Shown: positions 1 to 8,820 of the stretch, in pieces | Layout of the letters: every line of letters begins with the position of its first letter | Position numbering within the stretch: the first letter of the stretch is position 1 | Assembly (NCBI RefSeq): GCF_014873495.1 | Contig: NZ_JADBGF010000001.1 | Span: 8,804,001-8,868,000 of the forward strand | Direction: 5' to 3' | DNA: 64,000 nucleotides | Source of the DNA: Streptomyces stelliscabiei | GTDB lineage: Bacteria; Actinomycetota; Actinomycetes; Streptomycetales; Streptomycetaceae | The notes under the pieces: generated by a model | Told to the model about the DNA's origin: nothing | Database searches by the model: none | The model's input: the letters and a program-made list of their open reading frames with translations, nothing else | Position numbers and translations under genes: made by a program

Positions 1-281
1 CGGCCGAGGAAGCCACCGCCGGCCTGGTCGCGCCGCATGGAGCCGTCGATCCGGGAGAGGTTGCCGTCCGGGTCGGGGCCCCACAGCTCCAGAAAGGCGT
101 CCGGCAGCGGGTTGCCCTCGCCGTCGAGGACGTAGCCCTGGAGCGCGATCGTGTCGGGGTGGCCGACGGGGGCGATGTCGCCGCCGCCGGGAAAGGGCAG
201 GGCGTGGCCGTAGAACGGGCCGACCGTGTGGGACGGGGTCGGGAGCACCGTCTCCGGGCGGCTGGTGTCGATCTTCGTCAT
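1..281 (-). CDS. pcaG: Protocatechuate 3,4-dioxygenase alpha subunit (partial, 3' end beyond window)
   Basis: The visible N-terminal ~93 residues contain the PcaG signature: a short polar start, then PSHTVGPFYG, a 'GYVLDGEGNPLPDAFLELW' strand and 'RIDGSMRRD'. PcaG pairs with PcaH to cleave the aromatic ring of protocatechuate between its hydroxyls, giving beta-carboxy-cis,cis-muconate in the beta-ketoadipate pathway; the alpha subunit helps shape the active site, while the iron ligands lie in PcaH. The ATG lies 6 bases after the pcaH stop, so the two are clearly co-transcribed. There is no in-frame stop up to the left edge, so the gene is cut by the window, not broken. Confidence 0.95.
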   Translation of the reverse strand, partial: MTKIDTSRPETVLPTPSHTVGPFYGHALPFPGGGDIAPVGHPDTIALQGYVLDGEGNPLPDAFLELWGPDPDGNLSRIDGSMRRDQAGGGFLG

Positions 282-287
282 GGCGGG

Positions 288-1061
288 TCAGCGTCCTTCT
301 TCGATCCAGGTGGCCTGCGGGCCGTCGAGCACGATGTCCCAGGCGTAGCCCATCGAGAACTCCGGCACGGACAGGCTGTGGTCGTAGGTCGCGACCAGCC
401 GCTGCCGGGCCGCGTCGTCCGTCACCGACTGGATGATCGGGTCGTAGGGGAACAGCGGGTCGCTCGGGAAGTACATCTGCGTCACGAGCCGCTGGGTGAA
501 CGCCGAGCCGAAGATCGAGAAGTGGATGTGGGCCGGCCGCCAGGCGTTGAGGTGCTGGCGCCACGGGTACGGGCCCGGCTGGATCGTCGTGAAGTGGTAG
601 TGACCGTCGTCGTCCGTCAGCGTGCGGCCGACACCCGTGAAGTTCGGGTCCAGCGGGGCGTCGTGCTGTTCGCGCTGGTGGGCGTAGCGGCCGGCCGAGT
701 TGGACTGCCAGATCTCGACCAGCTGGCCGCGCAGCGGGCGCCCGGCGCGGTCGAGGAGCCGGCCGGAGACGGTGATGCGCTCACCGATCGGCTCGCCGGC
801 GTGCTGCCGGGTGAGGTCGTTGTCGATCTCGGTGATGTCCCGCTCCCCGAAGGCGGGGGAGGACAGCTCCACCAGCTCCGGGTCCTGGGTGACGTCGATC
901 CCGACGAGCGGCTGCTTCGGGTGCCGCAGCACCGAGGACCGGTAGGGGGCGTAGTCCCGGCGCGGCTGATGCTCCACGGGCGCGCCGTCGGCGACGCGCT
1001 TGGTGTAGGCGGCGTGTTCCGCGGCGATCTCTTGGTCGATGTCGTGCTGGGTGAGGGTCAT
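288..1061 (-). CDS. pcaH: Protocatechuate 3,4-dioxygenase beta subunit
   Basis: A 257-residue intradiol dioxygenase. The four non-haem Fe(III) ligands of the family are visible: Tyr126 (in SAGRYAHQ), Tyr165 (in QPGPYPW), and His178 and His180 (in WRPAHIHFSIFG). The N-terminal ~95 residues form the beta-subunit extension, followed by the catalytic beta-sandwich. The product is cytoplasmic and opens protocatechuate. It is first in the visible pcaH-pcaG operon and divergent from pcaV across a 471-bp gap. In the published S. coelicolor order, pcaI, pcaJ and pcaF precede pcaH; here pcaH itself faces the regulator, so the beta-ketoadipate CoA-transferase and thiolase genes must lie elsewhere or be missing. 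Confidence 0.97.
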   Translation of the reverse strand: MTLTQHDIDQEIAAEHAAYTKRVADGAPVEHQPRRDYAPYRSSVLRHPKQPLVGIDVTQDPELVELSSPAFGERDITEIDNDLTRQHAGEPIGERITVSGRLLDRAGRPLRGQLVEIWQSNSAGRYAHQREQHDAPLDPNFTGVGRTLTDDDGHYHFTTIQPGPYPWRQHLNAWRPAHIHFSIFGSAFTQRLVTQMYFPSDPLFPYDPIIQSVTDDAARQRLVATYDHSLSVPEFSMGYAWDIVLDGPQATWIEEGR

Positions 1062-1532
1062 GGGCTGTCCCTGGGGTTCCTGACGTTCATGTCGAAGGGT
1101 GAAGGTCGATGTCGCGCCCGTCAGGGGCGCGCGGGGCTGCGCGAGCGGCCCCGCCTGCGGTCCGCGGTCCTCCTACGTCGCCGCAGCGGAGCGTCGGCGC
1201 TCCCGGACGAGGGCGACCGTCCCGGCGGGCCGCGCACCGGCGGCGATCACCTCGTCCATCAGCGGGGCCCCTCTCGTCCGTGCACCCCGTGAACCAGTTC
1301 ATCAGGGCACTGAGCATTTGGTGAAGTTTCGTTCACGCTGCCACTCGCCGGTCCCCTCGTCAAGGCCCGGGAGAACGACCATGTCACGTGCGTGCGCGGA
1401 TCTGGACAGGCGCTGCCGGGGTGGCAGATATTATTCCGTGCACGTACGAATCGACGTGCACGTGCGCATCGTCGTCGGTGACCCACGGACGGCGGCGCAC
1501 GGTGTCCGACTCATCCGAGCCGAGGAGCGAAC
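1062..1532. promoter_or_regulatory. pcaH-pcaV divergent control region
   Basis: No convincing gene lies in these 471 bases. Three inverted repeats stand out: GTGAAC-CA-GTTCAT at 1289-1302, GTGAA-N6-TTCAC at 1321-1336, and TGCACGT-N8-ACGTGCA at 1439-1460. The third directly follows an unusually AT-rich hexamer, TATTAT (1429-1434), which is a good -10 on the plus strand and reads TAATAT on the minus strand. A repressor on 1439-1460 could therefore block both directions. It is the best candidate PcaV site; the two GTGAAC-type repeats may bind another regulator. All assignments are from pattern only. Confidence 0.5.
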
Positions 1533-1994
1533 ATGGCCGCGGTGGACCTCTCCGCCCACCCCGGGCACCTGGCGCGACGGCTGCAACAGGCCCACTACCT
1601 GCTGTGGAACGTGATGGTCTCCGAGGAGATCACCTCGCCGCAGTTCGCGGTCCTCAACACCCTCGTCGCCGAGCCGGGGCTCGACCAGCGCACGGTGGGG
1701 GAGCGGGTGGGCCTCGACCGCTCGACCATGTCCGAGGTCATCAGCCGGCTCGGGCGCCGGGGCCTGCTCGACAAGGTGCGCGATCCGCAGGACGGGCGGC
1801 GTTTCCTGCTCCGGCTCACGGAGGACGGCGTGCGGACGCACCGCAGGCTCACGGTGCGGACGGCCCGGATGAACCAGGTGTTCCTGGCGCCGTTGTCGCC
1901 GGACGAGCAGGACCTGTTCTTCCGGCTGATACGACGGGTCGCCGACGCGGCCGAGGAACTGCGCAGCCCGGCCGAGCCACCGGGCGCCCGGTAG
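1533..1994 (+). CDS. pcaV: MarR-family regulator of protocatechuate catabolism (PcaV-like)
   Basis: A 153-residue winged-helix MarR protein. The recognition region is TVGERVGLDRSTMSEVISRLGRRGLL, with the wing at DPQDGRRFLLRLT. In S. coelicolor PcaV, an N-terminal arginine (Arg15) contacts protocatechuate and is needed for DNA binding; Arg15 is present here in GHLARRLQQAHYLLW, as is His21. Together with its divergent position to pcaHG this makes PcaV the likely identity: a repressor released by protocatechuate. The ATG has GAGGAG 5 bases upstream. The stop lies 3 bases from the convergent stop of the DUF3048 gene. Confidence 0.88.
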   Translation: MAAVDLSAHPGHLARRLQQAHYLLWNVMVSEEITSPQFAVLNTLVAEPGLDQRTVGERVGLDRSTMSEVISRLGRRGLLDKVRDPQDGRRFLLRLTEDGVRTHRRLTVRTARMNQVFLAPLSPDEQDLFFRLIRRVADAAEELRSPAEPPGAR

Positions 1995-1997
1995 CCC

Positions 1998-3002
1998 TCA
2001 CGCCTTCGCGTACACCACCCACACCTGGCCCCGCGCGAAGGTCATCGGCTCGCCGTCCGCCGTCGTGAAGGCCGTGCCGTCCGCCGGGGTCCTCCGCTCC
2101 CAGCGGGTGTCGAAGACCCGTCCGTCCCGCAGGACCTCCGCCCGGCCCGAGCCGACCGTCTGCGTGTACGGGGTGTTGTTGCCCAGATAGTCGTGGAAGC
2201 GGGACTCGCGGATCGTCACGTGCTGGATCACGACCGTGGCCGGGGCGACCCGGGTGCCGTCGGTGGTGACCGCCCGGGTGCCGTCCATGGCGACCTCCCA
2301 GCGACGGCTCTCCTGCGACCAGGCGAAGGTGAAGCGGGCCGCCGGATAACGGACGGTGCGGGAGTCCTCGGGCGTGCCGCCGTCGGGGAGGGGACCGTAG
2401 CGGAAGCCGGTGGTCAGGGCTTCGGCGCCGGGTGGGGAGTCGATCAGTTCCTTCGGGCGCAGATACAGGTTGTGCGGGACCGGCTTCTCGTCGCCGCGGA
2501 AATACGCGCCTTCGGCGTCCCCGGGAGTCTCCGCGTGCAGGGGCGCCCGGTCGATCAGCGGAAGGAGCTTGCCCTGCGCGCCCGAGAAGGCCAGGGTCGG
2601 CTCGTCGAACTGACGCAGCAGCTCCAGATCGGATTCGCGGGCGCTGCGCACGGGGCCGACGCTCTCCGGCAACGTCGTCGCGTAGACGGCCATCAGGCGG
2701 CTGAGACCGCCCTCGACCTGCTCGGCGTAGACGATGTCGGCGGCGTCGAGGCCGGTCTGGGGACGGGCGGCGGAGACATTGTCGATCTTCACCGCGAGGA
2801 CGGAGCCCACGGGCGGCGCGCTGGTCCGGCCGTCCCGGCCGCCGTCGCTCCGCCCGCGTCCGTCGTCGCCGTCCGGCCCGGTCACCGTGCACCCCGCCAG
2901 CAGTGCGGCCGCGGCCAGGGCGGAGAGCAGCGCCCCCGTGCGCGCGCGACGCCCCGCCCGCCGCGCGCGGGGTCTTCCACGTACCGTGCTCGTTCCGTCC
3001 AT
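1998..3002 (-). CDS. DUF3048-domain lipoprotein (YerB-like)
   Basis: A 334-residue exported protein. An arginine-rich start is followed by a hydrophobic segment (residues 22-36) and lipobox LLAGC with Cys38, so it is probably anchored outside the membrane. The remainder matches the DUF3048/YerB fold: VLAVKIDNVSAARPQTGL, then ADIVYAEQVEGGLSRLMAVY and GPVRSARESDLEL, and a C-terminal DUF3048_C part with YTQTVGSGRAEVLRDG. The biochemical role of this family is not known. Start: ATG at 3002, since upstream in-frame sequence reads as non-protein. It diverges from the alcohol dehydrogenase gene (130 bp) and converges on pcaV. Confidence 0.85.
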   Translation of the reverse strand: MDGTSTVRGRPRARRAGRRARTGALLSALAAAALLAGCTVTGPDGDDGRGRSDGGRDGRTSAPPVGSVLAVKIDNVSAARPQTGLDAADIVYAEQVEGGLSRLMAVYATTLPESVGPVRSARESDLELLRQFDEPTLAFSGAQGKLLPLIDRAPLHAETPGDAEGAYFRGDEKPVPHNLYLRPKELIDSPPGAEALTTGFRYGPLPDGGTPEDSRTVRYPAARFTFAWSQESRRWEVAMDGTRAVTTDGTRVAPATVVIQHVTIRESRFHDYLGNNTPYTQTVGSGRAEVLRDGRVFDTRWERRTPADGTAFTTADGEPMTFARGQVWVVYAKA

Positions 3003-3132
3003 AGTGTCTTCGATTGTGCGCTTATCCGTTGATGAATGGCCATACCGGTTCGTTTCTGACTGGTTCGGCGAGGAGGCGTCGGGTACCCGTGCGGAACTTG
3101 CCGGCCGAGGCAGGGAACGGAGTGTGGGCGCG

Positions 3133-4323
3133 ATGAAGGCAGTGACGTGGCAGGGCAAGCGGGACGTACGCGTGGAGACCGTGCCCGATCCGGTGATCCA
3201 GGAGCCGACGGACGCGGTCATCCGGATCACGTCCACCGGGCTGTGCGGCTCCGACCTGCACCTGTACGAGGTGCTCATCCCGTTCATGACGCCGGGCGAC
3301 ATCCTCGGGCACGAACCCATGGGCATCGTCGAGGAGGTCGGTGCCGGCGTGCCCGACCTGGCGGTCGGGGACCGGGTGGTCGTGCCGTTCCAGATCGCCT
3401 GCGGTGCCTGCTGGATGTGTCTCACCGGACTCCCCACCCAGTGCGAGACCACCCAGTGCACCGGCGAGGGCATGGGCGCGGCCCTCTTCGGCTACACCCG
3501 GCTGTACGGTGCCGTGCCGGGTGCCCAGGCCGAGTACCTGCGCGTCCCGCAGGCCCAGTTCGGGCCGATCAAGGTGCCGCACGGGCCGTCCGACGACCGG
3601 TTCCTGTACCTCTCCGACGTCCTGCCCACCGCCTGGCAGGCGGTCGAGTACGCGCACATCCCGCCCGGCGGCAGCGTCGCCGTGCTCGGTCTCGGGCCCA
3701 TCGGGGACATGGCCTGCCGGGTGGCCCTGGAACGCGGCGCCGAGCAGGTGTTCGGGATCGATCTGGTGCCCGAGCGGCTGCGCCGGGCACGGGAACGGGG
3801 CGTCGAGACGTTCGACCTCCGGGACTACGAGGACGAGAAGGACCTGGTCGGCGCGGTCCAGGACCGGACCGCCGGACGCGGACCCGACTCGGTGATCGAC
3901 GCCGTCGGCACCGAGGCCCACGGCAGCGCGGCGGCCCGGCTCGTCCAGAACACGGCCGGACATCTGCCCCGCGCGCTCGGCGCGCGCGTCGCCGAGCACT
4001 TCAGCGTGGACCGCCTGGCCGCCCTCTACACGGCCATCCACCTCGTACGACGCGGCGGCACCATCTCCCTCTCCGGCGTCTACGGCGGCAAGGTCGACCC
4101 GCTGCCGCTGCTCACCATGTTCGACAAGCAGATCCGGCTGCGCATGGGTCAGGCGAACGTCCGCACCTGGACCGACGACATCCTGCCCCTCCTCACGGAC
4201 GGGGATCCCCTGGGCGTCGACGACTTCGCCACCCACCGGGTGCCGCTGAGCGACGCACCGCACGCGTACGAGATGTTCCAGCGCAAGCAGGACGGGGCGA
4301 TCAAGGTCGTGATGGAGCCCTGA
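3133..4323 (+). CDS. Zinc-dependent medium-chain alcohol dehydrogenase
   Basis: A 396-residue cytoplasmic MDR oxidoreductase. Catalytic zinc ligands Cys38 (LCGSDLH) and His60-Glu61 (GHEPMG) are present, as are the four structural-zinc cysteines 90, 93, 96 and 104 in C-x2-C-x2-C-x7-C spacing. The NAD(P) site GLGPIG is at residues 186-191 with Asp210 positioned for NAD. The length and the insert around residues 250-300 resemble the glutathione-independent formaldehyde dehydrogenase-like subgroup, but the substrate cannot be told from sequence. The start is the first ATG of the MKAVTW motif; the longer upstream reading frame has no RBS support. Neighbours give no pathway clue. Confidence 0.88.
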   Translation: MKAVTWQGKRDVRVETVPDPVIQEPTDAVIRITSTGLCGSDLHLYEVLIPFMTPGDILGHEPMGIVEEVGAGVPDLAVGDRVVVPFQIACGACWMCLTGLPTQCETTQCTGEGMGAALFGYTRLYGAVPGAQAEYLRVPQAQFGPIKVPHGPSDDRFLYLSDVLPTAWQAVEYAHIPPGGSVAVLGLGPIGDMACRVALERGAEQVFGIDLVPERLRRARERGVETFDLRDYEDEKDLVGAVQDRTAGRGPDSVIDAVGTEAHGSAAARLVQNTAGHLPRALGARVAEHFSVDRLAALYTAIHLVRRGGTISLSGVYGGKVDPLPLLTMFDKQIRLRMGQANVRTWTDDILPLLTDGDPLGVDDFATHRVPLSDAPHAYEMFQRKQDGAIKVVMEP

Positions 4324-4369
4324 TACGGGCCGTCCCCGCCCGAAGCGCGCCCGGCGCCGCGGCCGCCCG

Positions 4370-5446
4370 TCAGGGCCCGGTGCCGGGGCCGAGGATCTCC
4401 GCCAGGTCGTAGGTGACCGGCTCCTCCAGCTGCCCGTAGGTGCAGCTCTGCGCCGTACGGTCCGGGCGCCAGCGGCGGAAACGGGCCGTGTGGCGGAAGC
4501 GGACGCCGTTCTCCATGTGGTCGTAGGCGACCTCGGCCACCCGCTCGGGCCGCAGCGGCACCCAGGAGAAGTCCTTCTTCGCCGACCACCGGCTCGGTGC
4601 CCCCGGCAGCCGGGCCGTCTCGTGCGCGGCCTCCTCGGACCAGGCGGCCCAGGGGTGCTCCCGGACATCCTCCAGGCGCCACGGCTCCAGTTCGTCCACC
4701 AGTTCCGCGCGCCGCTTCATGGGAAAGGCCGCGCAGACGCCGATGTGCTGGAGGGCGCCGCCGTCGTCGTGGAGGCCCAGGAGCAGGGAGCCGACCACCG
4801 GTCCGCTCTTGTGGAAGCGGTAGCCCGCGACCACCACGTCCGCCGTCCGCTCGTGCTTGATCTTGAACATCGCCCGTTCGTCCTGGCGGTAGCGCAGATC
4901 GAGCGGCTTGGCGATCACCCCGTCCAGGCCCGCCCCCTCGTACTGCTCGAACCACTGCTCGGCCAGCTCGCGATCCGTGGTCGCCGGAGCCACATGGACC
5001 GGGGCCGTCACACGGGACAGGGCCAGCTCCAGCAGCGCGCGGCGGTCGGTGAGCGGCACGTCGAGCAGCGTCTCGTCGTTCAGGGCGAGCAGGTCGAAGG
5101 CCACGAAGGAGGCCGGCGTCGTCTCCGCCAGCATCTTCACGCGCGAGGCGGCGGGGTGGATGCGCTCGGTCAGGGCGTCGAAGTCCAGCCGCCCGCCCCG
5201 CACGATCACGATCTCGCCGTCCATCACACAGCGCTCCGGCAGCCGCTCCCGCAGGGCCTCCACCAGCTCGGGAAAATACCTGGTCAGCGTCTTCCCGGTA
5301 CGACTGCCGATCTCCACCTCGGCCCCGTCGCGGAACACGATCGCCCGGAACCCGTCCCACTTCGCCTCGTAGTGCATGTCCGGCGGGACCGTCGCCACGG
5401 ACTTGGCGAGCATCGGTTTCACGGGCGGCATCACCGGAAGATCCAT
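4370..5446 (-). CDS. ligD: ATP-dependent DNA ligase (LigD-type ligase domain)
   Basis: A 358-residue ligase consisting of the nucleotidyltransferase domain and an OB-fold. The adenylated lysine is Lys29 in motif I, EAKWDG. Motif III-like DGEIVIV, motif IV VIAKPLDLRY and motif V MFKIK are all visible. Actinobacterial LigD ligase units of this size seal double-strand breaks in non-homologous end joining, acting with Ku and a polymerase unit. Here the ligase stands alone as its own gene and is divergent from the polymerase gene 87 bp away. No Ku gene and no LigD phosphoesterase domain are in the window. The ATG at 5446 gives the usual N-terminus MPPVKPMLA. Confidence 0.92.
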   Translation of the reverse strand: MDLPVMPPVKPMLAKSVATVPPDMHYEAKWDGFRAIVFRDGAEVEIGSRTGKTLTRYFPELVEALRERLPERCVMDGEIVIVRGGRLDFDALTERIHPAASRVKMLAETTPASFVAFDLLALNDETLLDVPLTDRRALLELALSRVTAPVHVAPATTDRELAEQWFEQYEGAGLDGVIAKPLDLRYRQDERAMFKIKHERTADVVVAGYRFHKSGPVVGSLLLGLHDDGGALQHIGVCAAFPMKRRAELVDELEPWRLEDVREHPWAAWSEEAAHETARLPGAPSRWSAKKDFSWVPLRPERVAEVAYDHMENGVRFRHTARFRRWRPDRTAQSCTYGQLEEPVTYDLAEILGPGTGP

Positions 5447-5533
5447 GCTCCGATTCTGCGACCGCGGTGCAGGTGTCGCGCGGTGGATGCACCCGGTATG
5501 CGGCGTTCTTCCGTTCCGCCTACCGTGGCTCGC

Positions 5534-6544
5534 ATGGGCGAAGCGGTGGAGCTGGAGGCGGCGGGGCGGACGGTACGGCTGTCCAGCCCGGGGAAGATCT
5601 TCTTCCCGGAGCGCGGCTTCACCAAGCTGGACCTCGCGCGCTACTACATCGCCGTGGGGCCCGGCATCCTGCGGGCCCTGCGCGACCGGCCCACCACGCT
5701 GGAGCGCTACCCGGAGGGGGTCACGGGCGAGAACTTCTTCCAGAAGCGGGCCCCCAAGAACATGCCCGACTGGATCCCCACCGCCCACATCACCTTCCCC
5801 AGCGGCCGCAGCGCCGACGAGATGTGCCCCACCGAGGCCGCCGCCGTCGTGTGGGCCGCCCAGTTCGGCACGCTCACCTTCCACCCGTGGCCGGTCCGCC
5901 GCGACGACGTCGACCGCCCCGACGAACTCCGTATCGACCTCGACCCCCAGCCCGGCACCGACTACGCGGACGCGGTACGCGCCGCGCACGAACTGCGCGA
6001 GGTCCTGCACGAGTACGGCGGGCTGCGCGGCTGGCCCAAGACCTCCGGCGGCCGCGGCCTGCACGTCTTCGTGCCGATCCGGCCCGACTGGACGTTCACC
6101 CAGGTGCGCCGGTCGGCCATCGCCGTGGCCCGCGAACTGGAGCGCCGGATGCCGGAGCAGGTGACCACGGCCTGGTGGAAGGAGGAACGCGGCGCGAAGA
6201 TCTTCGTCGACTACAACCAGACCGCCCGCGACCGCACCATCGCCTCCGCCTACTCCGTACGCCCTCACCCGCACGCGCCCGTCTCCGCGCCCCTGACCTG
6301 GGACGAGGTCGGCGTCGCCGTGCCCCGCGACTTCGATCTGGGGACGATGCCGGCGCGCTTCGCGGAGGTCGGCGATGTCCACGCCGACATGGACGAACAC
6401 GCCTTCTCCCTGGAAGCGCTGCTGGAGCTGGCGGCGCGGGACGAACACGACCACGGGCTCGGGGATCTGCCGTATCCGCCGGAGTATCCGAAGATGCCGG
6501 GCGAGCCGAAGCGGGTGCAGCCGAGCAGGGCCAAGAAGGTGTGA
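5534..6544 (+). CDS. LigD-type DNA polymerase/primase domain protein
   Basis: A 336-residue archaeo-eukaryotic primase-like polymerase. Metal-binding Asp135 and Asp137 lie in LRIDLDPQ; other family signatures are NFFQKRAPK, GRGLHVFVP and DYNQTARDRTIASAYSVR. In NHEJ this unit adds nucleotides, preferably ribonucleotides, at broken ends. It is divergent from the ligase gene, so the multi-domain mycobacterial LigD appears split into two genes. Start: ATG 5534 (MGEAVEL), matching the usual beginning of the family; an in-frame ATG at 5497 is possible but encodes low-quality sequence. The C-terminal ~20 residues are Pro/Lys rich. Confidence 0.92.
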   Translation: MGEAVELEAAGRTVRLSSPGKIFFPERGFTKLDLARYYIAVGPGILRALRDRPTTLERYPEGVTGENFFQKRAPKNMPDWIPTAHITFPSGRSADEMCPTEAAAVVWAAQFGTLTFHPWPVRRDDVDRPDELRIDLDPQPGTDYADAVRAAHELREVLHEYGGLRGWPKTSGGRGLHVFVPIRPDWTFTQVRRSAIAVARELERRMPEQVTTAWWKEERGAKIFVDYNQTARDRTIASAYSVRPHPHAPVSAPLTWDEVGVAVPRDFDLGTMPARFAEVGDVHADMDEHAFSLEALLELAARDEHDHGLGDLPYPPEYPKMPGEPKRVQPSRAKKV

Positions 6545-6581
6545 CGCGCGGACCGTCCCGCTCCCAGCCGCACCCGGCCGG

Positions 6582-8720
6582 TCACCCGGTGCTCCGCCCC
6601 GCGTCGGTCTGCGGGTCGGTCTCCGTGTCGCTCTCCAGGGCGGCCACCATCCGACGGCAGTCCCGCAGCAACTCCTCGTCGGCGGTGATGTCCTGGCGTG
6701 GATCGGCCGACCCGTCGTGGTGATGGCGGCGTGGTGACGCCAGCTCCGCCCGGAGCAGAGGGAGCGCCGGTGCCGCGGCGGCGCCCATCCCGGTGAGACA
6801 GGCGGCCAGGTGCGGCCGGGACCTCGGGTCGGCGGTCCAGTGGTGGAGGAGGCGGGGCAGTGCCGCGTCGATGTCGCCCGTCACCTGCCAGAGGGTGACC
6901 GCCGCACGTGCGGTCCCCTCCGTCGCGCGCAGCAGGTCGCTCAGGGGCGCCGCCGCCGGACCCAGGGTGCCGAGCAGCCGCAGGGCGACGTCACGGGTGG
7001 AGGCGTCGTCGGACTCCAGACCGGTCCGCAGGGCCGGCAGTGCCGTCGCGGTGTCCCCTGTCGTCGCCCACAGGGCATGGGCCGCCGCCAGGCGGGTGTC
7101 GGGGGACCCGGCGCCGTGGGTCGACTCCCTGAGCAGCGGCGCCGTTTCGGCCGCCGCCTCGCCGTACCGGGACAGGGCCCGCAGCACGCACCACTGGGTC
7201 GTCCGGCTGTCCCCGCCCGCGCGGAGCCGATCGACGAGCAGGCCCAGCGACTCGGCGTGGGCGATCAGGCCCAGGGCGCCGACGAGCCGGTCCCCGTCGG
7301 TGCTCCGGTCGTCCGGTCCGAGCGCGGTGAGCCGTTCGTGCAGCACGGGGCCCAGCTCGGCGGCGGTCTCGCGGTCGAAGGCCCCGAGCCACCCTTCGAG
7401 ATGCGGGGGCAGCTCGGGGAGCCGGCCCACCACGGACCGCACCGCGTTCGCCACGCGCTCGTCGCCCTGGAGCGCGAGCAGGTCGATGGCCCTGCCGAAC
7501 GCCATGTCGTCCCAGGACAGACCGCTCTCGTCGCCTCTGCGGCGCTCCGCGAACTCCGTGAGGAAGTCCACCACGTCGTCGGTCACGACACGGCTGATCG
7601 GAGCGAGCGTGCGCAGTTGCCCGAGCGCGGCCCGGCACAGCGCGAGTTCGGGCTCGCGAAGCTGCCGGGCGAGCGCGATGACCGGTCCGTCGTCCGGGGC
7701 ACGCCACCCCCGCAGCACCTCTCCGCACATGGCGACGGCCCGCATGCGCTGCTCCCGGTCCGGGCTGCCGAGCTGGTCCATCAGCAGCGGGAACCGTATG
7801 TCGGTCCGGTCCCCCAGATCGCGGTGGAGCCTCCGCAGGATGTCGGGGGTCTCGTCGTCGGAGTCGGCCTCCGTGCGACGCGTGGCCTCCAGCTCGCGCA
7901 GATGGGACACCAGGGTGTCCGTCCGGGGGCGCTCGGACGAGGGCCGGGCCGTTCCGGCGGCGGTCGCCTTCCGCTCGTGGGCGTGCCGCATCGCCTCGAC
8001 GGCGATCTCGGCGGTGTTCCCGGGCAGCCGGTCCGGGGCGCCGCGCGCCAGGTGATCCAGAGCGCTCAGCCGTGCCTCGGGGGCACGGTCAGCCGATCGC
8101 GCCACCGCCTCCAGCACGGGCCCCGCCTCCTCCGCCAGGCGCTCCTTGTGCCTGACGGCCAGCTCCCCGACCGCGTCCACCAGGGCCCGCTGTGCCTCCG
8201 GATGCGGCTCGTGGGGCAGTCGCGCGCTCAGCGCGGCGAAGGACCGCACCGGATCGGGGTGCAGCTGTGCCAGCGCCTCGGCGGCCGCCGCGCGCACCTC
8301 CGCGTCCGGGTCGGCCAGCAGCCCGTGGAAGGCGTCCGCACGCGCCCGGACCCCCTCCCAGGCGTCCAGGTACGGCCGGACGTACGCCGCGTCCTCCTCC
8401 TCGTCCTCGAAGAGGCCGCCTATCTCCTCCGGATCGGGTTTCTCCTCGCCCCCGATGCTGCACAGCAGGTACACGATCGCGGCGCGGTCGGCGAGCCCCT
8501 CCCACGCGGCCAGCTCGAACAGGAACGGGATGCACGCCACGGTGCTGCCGTAGACGTCCCCCTGGTGGTGCACCGCGCCGTACATGCCGTCCAGCGCGAT
8601 GTCCCGCTCGGCGGGGTCGTCCGACGCCAGGCCCCGCAGCAGGTCCGGTACGTCGGTCGCCGAATCGGTGTACGCATGCCCCAGCGACGCCCAGTCGACG
8701 TCGTCGATCCCCGTGAGCAC
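6582..8720 (-). CDS. HEAT-repeat protein
   Basis: About 712 residues made largely of repeated two-helix units: 'ADPDAEVRAAAAEALAQL', 'GSPDREQRMRAVAMCGEVL', 'SDDASTRDVALRLLGTLG' and several weaker copies, typical of HEAT/PBS-lyase solenoids used for protein binding. There is no signal peptide or membrane segment, so it is probably cytoplasmic. Start: GTG at 8720 because GGGGAGG lies 5 bases upstream; an earlier in-frame GTG at 8738 would place that RBS inside the gene. The partner is unknown. It is transcribed alone, convergent with the LigD polymerase gene. Confidence 0.75.
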   Translation of the reverse strand: MLTGIDDVDWASLGHAYTDSATDVPDLLRGLASDDPAERDIALDGMYGAVHHQGDVYGSTVACIPFLFELAAWEGLADRAAIVYLLCSIGGEEKPDPEEIGGLFEDEEEDAAYVRPYLDAWEGVRARADAFHGLLADPDAEVRAAAAEALAQLHPDPVRSFAALSARLPHEPHPEAQRALVDAVGELAVRHKERLAEEAGPVLEAVARSADRAPEARLSALDHLARGAPDRLPGNTAEIAVEAMRHAHERKATAAGTARPSSERPRTDTLVSHLRELEATRRTEADSDDETPDILRRLHRDLGDRTDIRFPLLMDQLGSPDREQRMRAVAMCGEVLRGWRAPDDGPVIALARQLREPELALCRAALGQLRTLAPISRVVTDDVVDFLTEFAERRRGDESGLSWDDMAFGRAIDLLALQGDERVANAVRSVVGRLPELPPHLEGWLGAFDRETAAELGPVLHERLTALGPDDRSTDGDRLVGALGLIAHAESLGLLVDRLRAGGDSRTTQWCVLRALSRYGEAAAETAPLLRESTHGAGSPDTRLAAAHALWATTGDTATALPALRTGLESDDASTRDVALRLLGTLGPAAAPLSDLLRATEGTARAAVTLWQVTGDIDAALPRLLHHWTADPRSRPHLAACLTGMGAAAAPALPLLRAELASPRRHHHDGSADPRQDITADEELLRDCRRMVAALESDTETDPQTDAGRSTG

Positions 8721-8820
8721 AAAGCCTCCCCGTCGCACAGCCGTGGCGTACGGCAGCCACTGAGCACAGCTTGCCGTACGCCACTGACAACGGGCCGGGC
8801 CGGAGCGGTCCCGGGCGTCC

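Noticed and set aside
159..1292. 377-residue plus-strand reading frame over pcaGH
   Set aside because: It is the antisense of clear pcaG and pcaH genes; its translation is Arg/Val/Gly rich with no recognisable domain or RBS.
8721..8820. Promoter or small gene between the HEAT gene and the DUF1080 gene
   Set aside because: The interval is only 100 bp and shows no -35/-10 pair with good spacing and no ORF with an RBS.
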